Below the pieces are notes generated by a model, which did not search any database, was not told where the DNA came from, and worked only from the letters and a program-made list of their open reading frames with translations. The translations under genes and the position numbers were made by a program. DNA of 64,000 bases, taken from contig CM034402.1 of the NCBI GenBank assembly GCA_019925095.2, positions 6,087,501 through 6,151,500 of the forward strand, written 5' to 3'. Positions within the stretch are counted from its first letter, which is position 1; every line of letters starts with the position of its first letter. The stretch comes from Dendrolimus kikuchii (taxonomy: Eukaryota; Arthropoda; Insecta; Lepidoptera; Lasiocampidae). Positions 42,491-53,734 of this stretch are shown here, in pieces.

Positions 42491-44357
42491 TTAGTTACTG
42501 TTAAAAAAGAAGAAGCGGCGCAACAAACTCCTCAGCAACATAATATCTTCATTTTATAATTATTAGGTATATAAATTATTATACTTGTTAAAATGTATTT
42601 TGAACTAATACAAGATTTAACAAAGTTATTTTTGTGGATAATTACTGAAAGAGTTTGGTAGCCAGCGCAGTATCCCGTTCGGTGCAGTTATTTAAAAATA
42701 TTTTGTCCTGTAATAAGCCTTCTCGCAGAAACATTTTTTTTTTAAACATTTGACCTTAATATATGAAGACAAATGAGCAAATTCTTAATAGAAAATGTTA
42801 ACTGAGAAATAGTTTGCAGACATTGAATGAATTTTTGAAGGTATCGATTACATACTTCAACATGATGTATAGCAAAAGGGACTCGACCTTACAGAAATCG
42901 GCCACTATGCGGAAAATAAATGTTACGCATTGATTGAAAGTAACGTATTAGGTTTTTGATTGAACGGCAATGTGGAAAAGACGGATAAATTAAAAAATAA
43001 TTGAAATAGAAGGAAACACACAGTATAATTATGTTCAGAAGTCATAATATTTGTAATTATTCTATTATACCTGCTAACAAATAGCGTTGTTTCACAATTA
43101 CTTCTCGCTAGGGTTCTGTAGTCATTATGGATTAACAAAACCAATACAAATTTGTCGTATCTATCTTAATCATTTCTCTCACAGACTATATTGGCTCTAT
43201 CAGTATAAATTATGACAGAATATATATTTTATATACATACTAGGATTGAAGGAAATACCAAAATTATAATTACGTTTTTGCCTTTTAGTCATAATACCCC
43301 AGAAGAGTGTTTACATTAATAATCTTTATTTATATGAATAAAGGTTATTTGAAAAAAAATAATGTTTTTAGTAATAAAACCGCCTATTGTTTTCTGTACT
43401 TAAACTTCTTTAACTGTATCTTAATTATACAATAAACTATTTTCAATTCTATTATACATACCTATAAGACATTTTTATTTATATTTTCAAAAAATTCGCG
43501 AAATTGCAATAATGTGCCGCTCTTAAAAAATGAAATTTAATCGGTTGTGGTGCGGTACGCTCAATTAAATTAAATATTCTACATTTACTAAAAAAAAAAC
43601 AAAGAGACAACATTCAAAATTAAATCGCATACGATTCCTTTAAAACAATGGTCTTTACAAAAAATTGAACACTCCACTCGATAATTTTGTATCCACCGAG
43701 ATCCGCTCTGTTTTATCTATCTGAATTCAAGTGAATTGTATCCGGCAGCGCCCTCTGTGTGAATAATAGCATACTGTTTTATCGACACAAAACATTTAGT
43801 GGAAAGAAATTATTTATTCAGTTTTATTATATACCTACATGCCACGTTCTGTCACTTAACCCATCAAAACCGAGCTTATGTTATATGAATTCAGAAAATG
43901 CTCTTCTATTAATATAAAATGCTTTTAGTCATATAAAAGATGAAAGAAAGCAAGATCTAAGGCATTAAGATTTCAATTCTGACTGAAATCTAATAACATG
44001 TGATGGACAAATCCATTAAAAGTAGGCAGATTTCTATTATGATATGATTCGGTTTCACCGAGTTTTTATACACTTGTCAGGACTTTGGTACATTATGATT
44101 TATTAATGTTATACTTTCGCAAAGCGTTTTATATGTCTTCTTAATGTGACTTTAAATTATGTTATCGGCAGTTCAATGATCTATAATATTAAAACTGTTG
44201 GGAATGTCGATTTGTACAACGAATTTAGAAAAGAGAAAATTTCAAGAGGCATTTTCAGATTAGCAACTATAACTTATAGGACTAGGATTACGTGATACTT
44301 TAACAGACAGAAAAACAAAAAATATAATAGTCTTATTTTCAAAATCTATATATATTA
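42491..44357. other. Unassigned AT-rich DNA, 1.9 kb
   Basis: No gene is seen. The palindrome aatctttatttatatgaataaaggtt lies near 43321-43348. A 73-codon minus frame (43144-42923) has no domain. Confidence 0.35.
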
Positions 44358-44566
44358 CTAGCTGTCCCGGCAGACGTTGTTCTGCCCTGAAGAAATAAAA
44401 TTTAGAACCCGATTCCAGCGCCACCTACCGGGTCCAAATGTAAGCTATCCTATCTTTCAAGTCGGATCAAACTGCACACGGTGTGCAAATTTGATTAAAA
44501 TCGGTCAAGTAGTTTAGGAGTCCATCGCGGACAAACAACGTGACACGTAATTTATATATATTAAGA
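44358..44566 (-). mobile_element. Helitron-like element, 209 bp, clean ends
   Basis: Minus-strand start A|TCTTAATATATATAAATTAC; end GGCAGAacaacgTCTGCC hairpin (perfect 6-bp stem), gggacagCTAG|T. It shares agaacccgattccagcgccac-like blocks with 31813-32168. Confidence 0.75.
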
Positions 44567-44844
44567 TAATATATAACTCATAGGAAGTATATGTCATAAC
44601 ACATTGCCTATTTTAGGGTTCCGATTTTCATAGCCATTTTCGTGAAAATGTAAACTAAATGTTTTCGTTCTGTCGGTCTATGTATGTCGCAGTCATTTTT
44701 CTCGCAAATTACTAAGCTCTACATTATAAAATGTAGTAATAATGCACATAAATCTATAAGCCACCACACAATACTATCTATACCTTGATTTTTCTCTCAA
44801 GATAATTTTCTTGATACAGTTTTAGTTAAATTGTCTTTAGATGA
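44567..44844. other. Unassigned AT-rich DNA
   Basis: No gene or recognised repeat is seen. Confidence 0.3.
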
Positions 44845-45010
44845 CACTAAAACCCCTGTCCGATCCTCGAGCGTCCTTCGTCCGGGCTATGGGCTCTCTC
44901 GCGCATTCACCTCCAGCCCGGAGATCTGACTCTCTCCGGCTGCCTCGGTCACACCTCAAGGTGTTCTCCTCGTCGGCTTTTATGTGCGGGCGGGTCCGGT
45001 TTACATAATC
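44845..45010 (-). mobile_element. GC-rich island, possible LTR fragment
   Basis: About 165 bp are strongly GC- and CpG-rich in AT-rich flanks. The minus strand has cacataaaagccgacgagg, a TATA-like core before a GC-rich stretch. There is no frame. An LTR U3/R fragment or other TE promoter region fits, but the ends are not defined. Confidence 0.3.
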
Positions 45011-45507
45011 CAACACAAACCAATCATTTCCAACTCTTAACTTCCTTAAAAGTTAACGTATTCTAAAAATTCTCTTTGTTAGATATAAGTATTTTTTATT
45101 TAGAATTAAAATTATCCTTTCCCTAACTCTCCTCAAATGAAGTAAAAAATTGTAATTATTAATAAGGATTTTTTTTATAAAGTGAAAAAACTGTGAGCGA
45201 AAAAGTGTTATGCCAGTGACTCTGACTGGCCAGTCATTAGAGACATCAGTGCTTACAAACAAAAAAAATATATATTTAGACGTAGCTTAAGTTGTCTGTT
45301 AAGACGTTTAAAGATCACAAAATAGTGTAATTCGTTATAAAAATCCTGTTTGCAATGTACGTAAAAGATCTAAGTAAAAAAAAAAATGTATACTTAAAAC
45401 GCATTACGTTATTTGCAAGTTGGCTATTATCAAGAAAATATCTAATTACCGTTTCGTACAGAAAATTGATATTCATTTAATCCCAATCGTTATTCCTTAA
45501 GGTTATA

Positions 45508-45572
45508 ATAATAATTTATCTATTACAAGACAACACTCTCCAATACATAAACACACACAATGATATTAGTAA
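45508..45572 (-). mobile_element. LINE 3' tail, cut by Helitron
   Basis: ataataatttatctattaca, agacaacactctccaataca and acacacaatgatattagtaa match 33313-33385, the 3' end of the RT relic there. The match stops at the CTAG of the Helitron at 45573. Confidence 0.55.
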
Positions 45573-46091
45573 CTAGGATATTCCCGCGACTTTGTCCACG
45601 CTTGACTTGAAATTACCGCGGGATGCCCGGGACACAAAGTACCGGAGCTACCGTTTTAGTGAAAACTCTGCCAGAATAAGCTAATTTTTAAGCATCCAAA
45701 GAATTACAAACCACTCCCGGAAAAATTCCCGCAGGATTCCCGGGATAAAGAATATCACACATTTTATTACATAAAATTTGCTATCGATCTGTGAGAAACT
45801 CATAATGGCATTCAATTTTTATTTTAATCTGGCCATTTTACATCATTCCCAGAAAAAAATCGCGAGGGATTCCCAGTAGATTTTATGTCTAAGAATTTGC
45901 TGTCGATCAGTGAAAACTCCATCGAAATCGGCCTAGTAGTTTTTACATCAATCCCGAACAAACAGACAAACCGACAAACTGAAAAAATGCATCGTGTTCT
46001 CCATCGTTTATACCTGTATAGTGTATCCCAGTTGCTTTTTTTTAAGTTCCAATGTACAGACGGCATGTTTAGAATTTTATAGTATTATAGA
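45573..46091 (-). mobile_element. Helitron-like element (E type), copy 2
   Basis: Plus-strand CTAG at 45573-45576 preceded by A; minus start A|TCTATAATACTATAAAAT at 46091. 519 bp. It matches 742-1146 along its length. The 80-codon minus frame and 65-codon plus frame inside are shadows. Confidence 0.65.
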
Positions 46092-46588
46092 TAGATATTA
46101 TTTTCTTATATCTATCTTAGTAATTAATAACTAACACTGATTTGGTCCTATTAATAAAGGACCAAATCTGTGGGCAGTCTAATATATCGGCTATTCTTTT
46201 CAGGATTCTGTTGTTACTACCACGCGATCTATCTACTCAGTAATAAAATACCAGGCCTTGTTTTTATTCATTATATCTCTACTCAAATATTTAATATTAT
46301 GATTATAGTAGGTACAACGTTGCTAATTTAACCTACTGAATGATGTGGGAATAAAAAAATCTATTGAATCAACAACAGCAGATTTCCCCTGGGCACCAAC
46401 GACTGACCGTGAGGTTTGCACAATGAAATTGTACAAAAAATAACGCGATTTTGTTTTGCCTGTTCATACATACGTGATATTTGAAATGAACTTTCCCAAA
46501 GTCAATACGCGTTGCTAAATATGAACAAAGAAAGTATAAATAAATAAAAGATCTGATTCAACCAAGGTAAAATATTTATTAAACTCCT
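46092..46588. other. Unassigned AT-rich DNA
   Basis: No gene is seen. A small dyad tttggtcctattaataaaggaccaaa lies at 46141-46166. Confidence 0.35.
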
Positions 46589-46690
46589 ATTACAATGAAG
46601 AAAACTTACTTATACTGTTTTATACCTATATTCCCTCAGGACTATGAGTATAATATTGAGTCTAGGTCACCGTCTTCTATAAGTAAGGTG
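46589..46690 (-). mobile_element. Fam-G LINE 3' end
   Basis: On the minus strand: cttatagaagacggtgacct, agactcaatattatactcat and agtaagttttcttcattgt. Only the last ~8 codons and the 3' UTR are kept. Confidence 0.55.
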
Positions 46691-46794
46691 GTCAGAAGGT
46701 TAGATACGTTTACTAGCTGGATGGTCATACTGATTATATCTAGTAAGTATTAGATATATATATAGAGCGTTAGGTAAACTTCTAGGCGCTAAGA

Positions 46795-46845
46795 ACCTCA
46801 GCCCGAAGGCCCAGCTTGCTATACACAACGCGGTGCTGGTACTAA
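46795..46845 (+). mobile_element. Fam-D RTE-like LINE, short internal piece
   Basis: ggcccagcttgctatacaca, acgcggtgctggtac encodes AQLAIHNAVLV, the segment just upstream of PTLTCGSESW in the 61 kb copy (also seen at 61640-61677). Confidence 0.55.
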
Positions 46846-46899
46846 ATATTTTTAACATTGAGTCGAGTCTTCTGGTAATCAAAGCCTTCCAACTACGGA

Positions 46900-48270
46900 A
46901 CTAGTGGAAATTAGGCAGAATCTATATTATATATATACATATAGATTACTCTAGCTATATTACCAAGAAACGGGTTCGGTAGACCTTTGGGTTCCCTTAG
47001 TTTGAGGCTCCAAAAACAATATTATAATAAAATAAAAGCCCGTGTAAAAAGGTGTTTTCTTTTTTAAACAACTAAGTGCTCGGGACTAATAGTACTCGTA
47101 TTTGCCACCAAATAAGCATTGTTACACAATAAATGTATTTTCTCAGGAATATAGCAACATTTTACTAGACACATTTTTAGCGTACGTTGTCCAAACTATT
47201 TTACAAGGGTACGTAATGAGCGAGGCGGCTCAGCCCGGTAACCGGGTAACAACCAAGAATTCCAAATGAAACCGCCAACAGTTTCCTCGGGCTTCTCTAA
47301 AAACTTATTTAATCTAACTTTTGACAATTTTCACATTTTTTTCATACAGCCGCGCGTTCGCTTTTTCAGCAGCTAATGTCATCATACCAGTGATAGTTTA
47401 AGTTCCTTAGTGTTGTGGCGGAGAATCACTTTATCCACATTTGCATTCTGTATGTTTGCCAAAAGTGTAACATTTTACTTTCGTTTTAAGTTTGGACGAA
47501 TTTTTGAAAGATGTGATTTTTATTTATATGAAGAAAATGAAGTAGGTACTAGGTAGTTTAATAAGTGCAATTATATTTGTATTTCATTATGAAATCGTTA
47601 TCCTTATAAATTCGGATACTTACGATTTTGGAACTGATTTTTCTTCTACTTGTTGATATTTTTAATATCTATATGTAGTGTGTATACAGTTGTAGTATAC
47701 GAGGCAGTTATAGTATATCTGGTTCGAAGGACCAAAGTACTATAGTGTGTATACAGCTTTAGTATAGGAGGAAAAGGTACAATGTAAGAAATACGAAAAT
47801 ACCAAACCCAACGAGCGCTGTAATTACACTGGCTTTATTATTCGAAAATAGCCGAATGTATTTACATTCGGTTATTTTCGAATAATAAAGCTTTTGTAAA
47901 TAAGCATTAGGAAGCAGTTGATTATTTGTAAATTGTGGACCATTGTAAATATGTACGTACTTTTTACACTATAATATATTTTCTTAAACTTGCCTTACGA
48001 AGACCTTGTGGCCATGTTCACAAAAAAATTCAAGTTTAAAATAGCAGTGATATATGTATATTGTATATAGGCGGCTAGACGGACGGTCAAGCGAACACAG
48101 CCATTTTAATTGTTTCGTTTTTGTCACAATCGCTAGAAAATTCTGAAATTTCAAAACCATGTTTTTATTTATTCAATTTTAGGAAGGCTTATAATATGAT
48201 AAATTTAATTAAAGTAAAAAAGTAGGGTAAAATGTGCTAATAACAAGTCTATACTGGTAACAATCACGAT
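46900..48270. other. Unassigned DNA with two local repeats
   Basis: No gene is seen. A ~30 bp direct repeat (tagtgtgtatacag..tagtata) lies at 47676-47705 and 47742-47771. A palindrome is annotated separately at 47833. Confidence 0.4.
47833..47890. repeat. Near-perfect palindrome, 28-bp arms
   Basis: ctttattattcgaaaatagc..tgta (47833-47860) is inverted at 47863-47890 with one mismatch and a 2-nt centre. The loop is too short for a typical pre-miRNA. Confidence 0.8.
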
Positions 48271-48279
48271 ACAGTCATA

Positions 48280-48600
48280 TGTTTTTTTTTATTGCATGAG
48301 TTGAGCAGACAGGCAGACAGCCCACCTGATGTAAAGCAGTTACCATCGCCTATGGACGGTTATAATACTCTCCACTCTCTAAAGGGAGACTGGAGCACTC
48401 TAAGAGGAGATTGGAACCTGGCTACGACTACCCGAACACAACTCAAGGCTGTTATGACGGCATACTCTAGATTAGAAGTTGTGGCCATCCAGACGGGTAA
48501 ATGACCTACCATCTAGCTATGGGTTGTTTTGTCGCCTCTTACGACAGGCCGGTTGCTCGCAGGAATTTGTATACTTTTTCCATTCCTGTAGAGATCGGAG
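48280..48600 (-). mobile_element. Fam-A copy 9 (diverged, local duplication)
   Basis: From ttttttattgcatgagttga to ccattcctgta. The middle has a near-duplicated piece (aaagggagactggagcactc / aagaggagattggaacctgg), so this copy has its own rearrangement. Confidence 0.65.
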
Positions 48601-48859
48601 CCATGATATATAGACAGATATGTACAGACAGACGAACAAACAATTTCAATTATTCTGTTTCTATAAAAATAGCTACTTTAACTTACACCCATCATTATTT
48701 TATGTGAATAAAATGAAATTGAATCAGAAAGGTTTGGTGGCACCAACAAATTTCTGAAGCAAAGTTAAGCTGAACATTTTATTGTGATCGCCCGTAATAC
48801 TTTTATAGGCGACCACTGCGCATTGCGGGGAACAATCGAAACTTTTGCGGGAATAAAAC

Positions 48860-49610
48860 TCGCTACAATATATGCAGTGGCCTTTATAGAGTGCCGCTCC
48901 GAATAATGGAGATAAACTTACGCTATTTTTGGCTCAACTATATACTCATACTGTAAGTTTTAACATCCACTGGGTAGATGATACGTAATTAAAACTGCGT
49001 TTTATCAGTTTTAACATTATTCATTGACACAAATGCCGGGTAGGTACGCACTTGGGATTGGAAGGAAACGCCAGTTCGTTTTCGTTATTGCGTAGACCAC
49101 CTCCTGCTACTGCATTGCTCACCTCCGAATTTAACGCGTGCAGCTCGCTTGTGGATCTCCTCCTACACTACGCTATACTCCTCCTTCACTGAATTGCTCA
49201 CTAAATTCACCACTAAACTCGTCACTGTCTTCTATTACACTTCTCTTTCAACTCTTTCGTATTGCACTTGTCGCTTCGCTGTCTAGAACTGAACTCCCGG
49301 TAGTCGCGCCTTTTATATATATATATAGTATTATTATCTATGGGCGCGCCTTACGCTACTTATATACCCGGATGAATCTTCTGGAACCCATAATTTCGAT
49401 CTTCTTTTCGTTATTCTTTTATTTACTATCCTTTCTAAACATCTATCTATCTCTGTCTTTTTCTTCCTGAACCTTCTATTCTAGAACTTTTGTTCATCAT
49501 CTATCCCTTTCTAAATTATATCTGTCCTAGTCTTTTTCTTCCAGAATCTTCTACATTTTTCTAAAACTTCTAAAACCAACTAGATCGTTCCGCCATCACT
49601 CGCTACAATA
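48860..49610 (-). mobile_element. LTR-like block with Pol II promoter
   Basis: On the minus strand a ~550-740 bp block begins tgtagcgagtgatggcgg (49608) and the phrase atattgtagcgagt recurs at 48872, like flanking LTR edges. A Fam-K-like piece (gataaaacgcagttttaatt) lies at 48985-49020 near its right sense edge. No protein frame is recognised. An LTR retroelement remnant is the best guess. Confidence 0.4.
49280..49320 (-). promoter_or_regulatory. Candidate core promoter: TATA plus initiator
   Basis: Minus-strand TATAAAA at 49317-49311 is followed ~25 nt later by GTTCAGTTC (TCAGT at 49292-49288), matching the insect initiator TCAGT at the proper distance. It is inside the LTR-like block. Confidence 0.45.
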
Positions 49611-49681
49611 TTTTTAAGTATATGCACTAGTAGCGACAAATTGAGAAAGTACTAGGATGACACACGTTACAATAAAGTCAC

Positions 49682-49862
49682 GTTGTCAGCCTATCATCGT
49701 CTATTGCTGGACGTAGGCCTCCCCTAGTTTGCGCCACTTATTCCAGGCCTTCGCCTTCCTCATCCGTTCCCAGTCGATTTTACGCAAGTCATCAGACTAG
49801 CTCGCGTCCTACGATTGCCGAGTCGTGATCTCCACTCCCAGACATGTTTGCTCCGAACGTCT
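49682..49862 (-). mobile_element. Fam-L RTE-like LINE 3' end
   Basis: cctatcatcgtctattgctg, gacgtaggcctcccc on plus corresponds to the 3' end block of RTE-like LINEs (YVQQWT..), and catctccactcccag-like bases follow further on. Strongly decayed. Confidence 0.5.
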
Positions 49863-51470
49863 AACACTAATATTATAAATGCCAAAGCAGCTCTTTTTTT
49901 TTGATGAATAAATAGATGGAGAGATGTTTGCTTTTTAATTTGTAAAATGTGTCCGTTTTCACCTTTCTTCTTCTTGCTTTAAACAATGGGGTGTAAAATT
50001 GTGAAAAAAGTTTAGGTGGTAGGTATAATATAAAAATACTTGAGAAAACACTGATTTGATCAAGATCCGTTGAGTCCTTTTTAAGGTATTATGGTGTATT
50101 TTGGATATTAAGATCCCGTAGCTGATTAATAGAAACTTATCAATTGACCTTCACTATCACTACAGAACCCATCATAGTCCATGGACTATGAACCTGGCCA
50201 ATATTTTTTATTAAGATTATTTTCGAGTATAGTCAGTACTTACAAGACTTCAGGATCGAGCATTTATTTAAAAAATATTGTTGTTTCGCAAATTGATCTC
50301 TTTCTTTATTAAAATAAAGCAACTTTTTCAATGTCACCAAAATGATAATATCCTCTGAAAGCTACGGCTAAAATTTTAATACGCAAAGTCGCTTACCAAC
50401 AGGGAGTTTATTTAAAAGAATATTATTAAATTTAGTAATATTCTGAGTGAAGCCTTCGTTCATGGCAAGATGTCCGCTGAGTACAATGAAGAGGCCTGTT
50501 GTGTTAGCATTGTTGGGTCGACCATTGTTCTAAACTGAGGAGGCCAAAAGGGTTTTGCCTTTTATAGTTAGCTTTTAGGGTGGATGACACTGAAGTAAGT
50601 CAGATCTAGAATATCACCAGAAAGATATAATCAAAGTCTAAGCGGGAGAACAGCGATAACCTTAATGGCAAGCATGATACTGATCTCGGTCCAATTTTAA
50701 AGCATATCATGTATCTAGCTTATTAGATTTTACTGTACTTTTGTTATTTCTTCTTTCCTTAAAATAATTGTTTTTTTTTATTTAAAAAATATGAGTAGAC
50801 TTTCAACCAACATGTAATATTTATTAGACTTTTAAAATCAATCTTTATTTGATTAAAATTTACAAAATATTGTAAGTTTTAAAAATTTTGACTGAAATCA
50901 TCTAAAAAATATTATAATTTGGTTACAAAAAGTTGCTTGAAAGGCTCACGGCCTTTTGTTATATGAAAACGCAAGGGAAGAAAGACTTGTGGCATAAACT
51001 CTAAATGTAAGATTTAGAGGAGTGTTTTGAGAGCTACATTTTACATAATTTTCTTAATAGACGATATTTATTCCTGGGATTCTTTTTCAATGGTATAACC
51101 AAACACTCCTTTATTATTTGACTTACTGTTAACAATGTAACCACGAATGAGTACTTAGAAACATCCCTCTTCTGATAAATTTACTCGTCTGAGCTGCAAG
51201 TGAAATGAAAGCCTATGAAAAGTTAAGCCAGCCAATGTTTTTTCGCGGTTCATTTAATTGCTTGAAAGTTTCAAGGCGAAATGAAATATGCTCCAGTAAG
51301 AATTATAGAGATCAGGAATTATGAGGCTTGGGGAACGTTTGGAATATAAAACAAAGGGCTAGTTTATACAGCCTGTATATAAAGGGAATGACAAAGGAAA
51401 TTAATTATTTTGCTGTTGGTTTTATTGTTAAAATGTTTCAACTTGCTTACATAAATACAAATTGTTATCT
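49863..51470. other. Unassigned DNA, 1.6 kb
   Basis: No gene is seen. 50450-50690 is slightly GC-richer and may be an old TE (atggcaagatgtccgctgag), but has no long frame. Confidence 0.3.
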
Positions 51471-51527
51471 GAATGAATGAATGAATGAAAAGTCTTTATT
51501 GTTCACCATAACTTAAACCTAGACATT
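51471..51527 (-). mobile_element. Retroelement tail with (TTCA)n
   Basis: (TGAA)n at 51471-51489, then aaaagtctttattgttcacc, which reads ggtgaacaataaagactttt on the minus strand, a Fam-C-like signal and tail. Confidence 0.5.
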
Positions 51528-51533
51528 TAATAT

Positions 51534-51969
51534 TGTTACGAGTTACAGGACTCGAATTAGAATGCCGTTGGAATTATTATAGAGTTTATTAGAACTATAC
51601 AAACACGTATAACACAGGTACAAATATAACCGAACTCAACCAGTCCAAACGTAATGCACAATTCAATAACACGCGCAAAGTCCGTCATTAAATAGATTAC
51701 CAAATGTACATAAATCTTACTTCACTTGTGGTTATCGCTTGACTGCCTCATCTCTCAATTTGGGTATTGCTTTATACTATACAAATTCAATATGTCTACG
51801 TGACCGAATTTCCTAGAATCACACCTGGCTAATGACTATCATAAAAGATTACAATACACAATGGGCTGTTTTTCTAATCACAAATTTTAAACACAAAGTA
51901 AACAAAAGAAGTCCAAATGCCGAAAGCTAATAAAATGCAGGTGCGAATTTGTCTTTGTGAGTCGTAACA
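51534..51969 (-). mobile_element. Fam-H solo LTR, copy 4
   Basis: TGTTACGAG...GTCGTAACA, 436 bp, with ATAT at 51530-51533 and 51970-51973. It matches copies 1-3 inverted; the reverse-oriented AATAAA and TATA positions agree. No internal region. Confidence 0.65.
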
Positions 51970-52214
51970 ATATATTTCCATTAGAACATGGGTAGCCTCA
52001 TCGCTTACAGTGATCTCTTCAAAAAAAGAGAAAAATTAAATAATATTTGGTGGTTTAATTCAATTAAAACTAATTCAATCGTAATTAAAGAAAAAACAAA
52101 ATAATAATAAACTAATATAGATATCTATAATTAAAAAGATTATAATAATATAAATTACATATACTTACATGCGAACAATAATACAATTCCATTTACTGCA
52201 ATAAATTTTATTTA

Positions 52215-52335
52215 ATAGACAAATAATGGTCAGTGATCAAGTGTTTGAATGTAGAAATGGATGTAGCCTGTCTAATTTTCAAGGGGCGGGAGTTCCACAG
52301 GCGAACAGCCTGTACGGCAAAAGGGATTCCTATCT
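52215..52335 (+). repeat. Interspersed repeat fragment, LINE 3' UTR type
   Basis: gaaatggatgtagcctgtct, aaggggcgggagttccacag, gcgaacagcctgtacggcaa. This order looks like part of a lepidopteran LINE 3' region. Short frames here are not genes. Confidence 0.35.
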
Positions 52336-52604
52336 TCTTATCTATAAATTATTTTCAACTTTGTCTGTTTTTTTTTGGTTCAAACAAACCTTTTATGTTT
52401 TTTACAATAATTAACAAACTGATATTGATTAGTCAAACTCGTTCAGCAATTCCATAGCCTATTCGGACCAACTCATAGACTGTGACACTAAACTCTTAAG
52501 AACGTTCCTTTAACATTAAGCATCGTGTAAAAAACATTTTCAACGTATATATTAGCAGTTTTTTGAAATTATACAAACATAATTTGACATATTAATTTCT
52601 ATTT

Positions 52605-52685
52605 CAGACACGATTAAAATAGTTAAAACGTCGTTTTATTTAGGTGTACTTATCGCGAAAACTTAAGAAAATACTATCATACGAA
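52605..52685 (+). mobile_element. Fam-K unit fragment
   Basis: gattaaaatagttaaaacgt, cgttttatttaggtgtactt, atcgcgaaaacttaagaaaa: the right half of the Fam-K unit with its extension. Confidence 0.5.
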
Positions 52686-53279
52686 ACACTTCAATTATTT
52701 TTGTATATGAACATGCATTGTATATTGTGATCAATATTTTTAGTCAGTTTCAAGATACAAGAAATTCTGGCACGTGTATGAAATTTGGTGTCACAGTAAT
52801 TAGTGTTTAACAACCAACTTGATTTATTAACTACACAAGGGAAGTAACTGTAGATCCAAATTGCCAATTTGCTGCTATTTGGCAAATATAATTGGCAAAT
52901 GAGAGCCATAGTATGGCGTTTTTGCTCCATAATTTCCATGATTAATATGGAAAATGTGTTCTGCTTAACAATTTTGTCACGTTGGGTACGTTGAACAGTT
53001 TTTAGGTTAATTGAGATACTGTCATCCAAATTTTAGCTAAGTTAATTGTTATAATAACAGCGGAGCATGCTCTAATAATATTTTATTACATTTAATAAAT
53101 TTAATCAATTAGCCTTTATAAACAAGTACTTTTCTGCGAGTTTGGGGGTGAATTTTCCGAGCGTATCATTGGCTGCAACCCTGTTTTTGTTAAATCCTAT
53201 ATCTTCTTAAGAATTTTTCGGTTTCAAGTGCCTTATTGATAATAATAATGAGCATTAACCTGTCATATTGTATTCCAAA
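52686..53279. other. Unassigned AT-rich DNA
   Basis: A 112-codon minus frame (53029-52691) is open but has AT-driven composition (I, N, K, S rich) and no domain. I do not call it a gene. Confidence 0.35.
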
Positions 53280-53574
53280 CTACCTGTGCCCGCGACTTCG
53301 TCCGTGTGATTTTTTTTCGCGGAATCCTAAATAACAGTAGCCTAAGTTACTCTTTATAACATCAGTTATCTGCCAGTAAAAGTCCTGTCAAAATCGGTCC
53401 AGTCGTTTCGAAGATTAACCGGAAGATCCAGACCAACAGACAGAAAAATTCTAAAAATTATATTTTTGGAACCTTCTGGTCCGAATAAATCCAAAATAAA
53501 AATGTGATAAAATTAGGAATTTTTTACATTTTTATTTTGACATTACAGACACTTCGATTTTATTTATCTGTAGA
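53280..53574 (-). mobile_element. Helitron-like element (cgcgacttcgtccgcg type)
   Basis: Plus left edge A|CTAC (worn CTAG) then ctgtgcccgcgacttcgtcc; aaaatcggtccagtcgtttc; minus start A|TCTACAGATAAATAAAATC at 53574. Sister to 41650-41916. Confidence 0.6.
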
Positions 53575-53734
53575 TTTAATGAGCTAGAGTTTTAAAAAAA
53601 CGTCATAGCGGATAATGATACGCTCAAGAGGTTCGCCATAGGAGTTACGGCACGAGGACCGTGAGTTATAGTTTTAAAGGTCCCAGTAATGCAATTATTT
53701 TAAACTATTATACAATATTGATGATGCTGGATCA

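Noticed and set aside
47833..47890. Pre-miRNA hairpin
   Set aside because: The arms are nearly perfect with only a 2-nt centre, unlike a pre-miRNA; it is better seen as a palindrome.
49138..49470. 110-codon plus frame rich in Leu, Ser and Ile resembling a membrane protein
   Set aside because: It is antisense to the LTR-like block with its promoter; the hydrophobic look comes from TCT/CTT-rich DNA.
52691..53029. 112-codon minus frame as a gene
   Set aside because: AT-driven composition, no domain and no flanking gene structure; likely chance.
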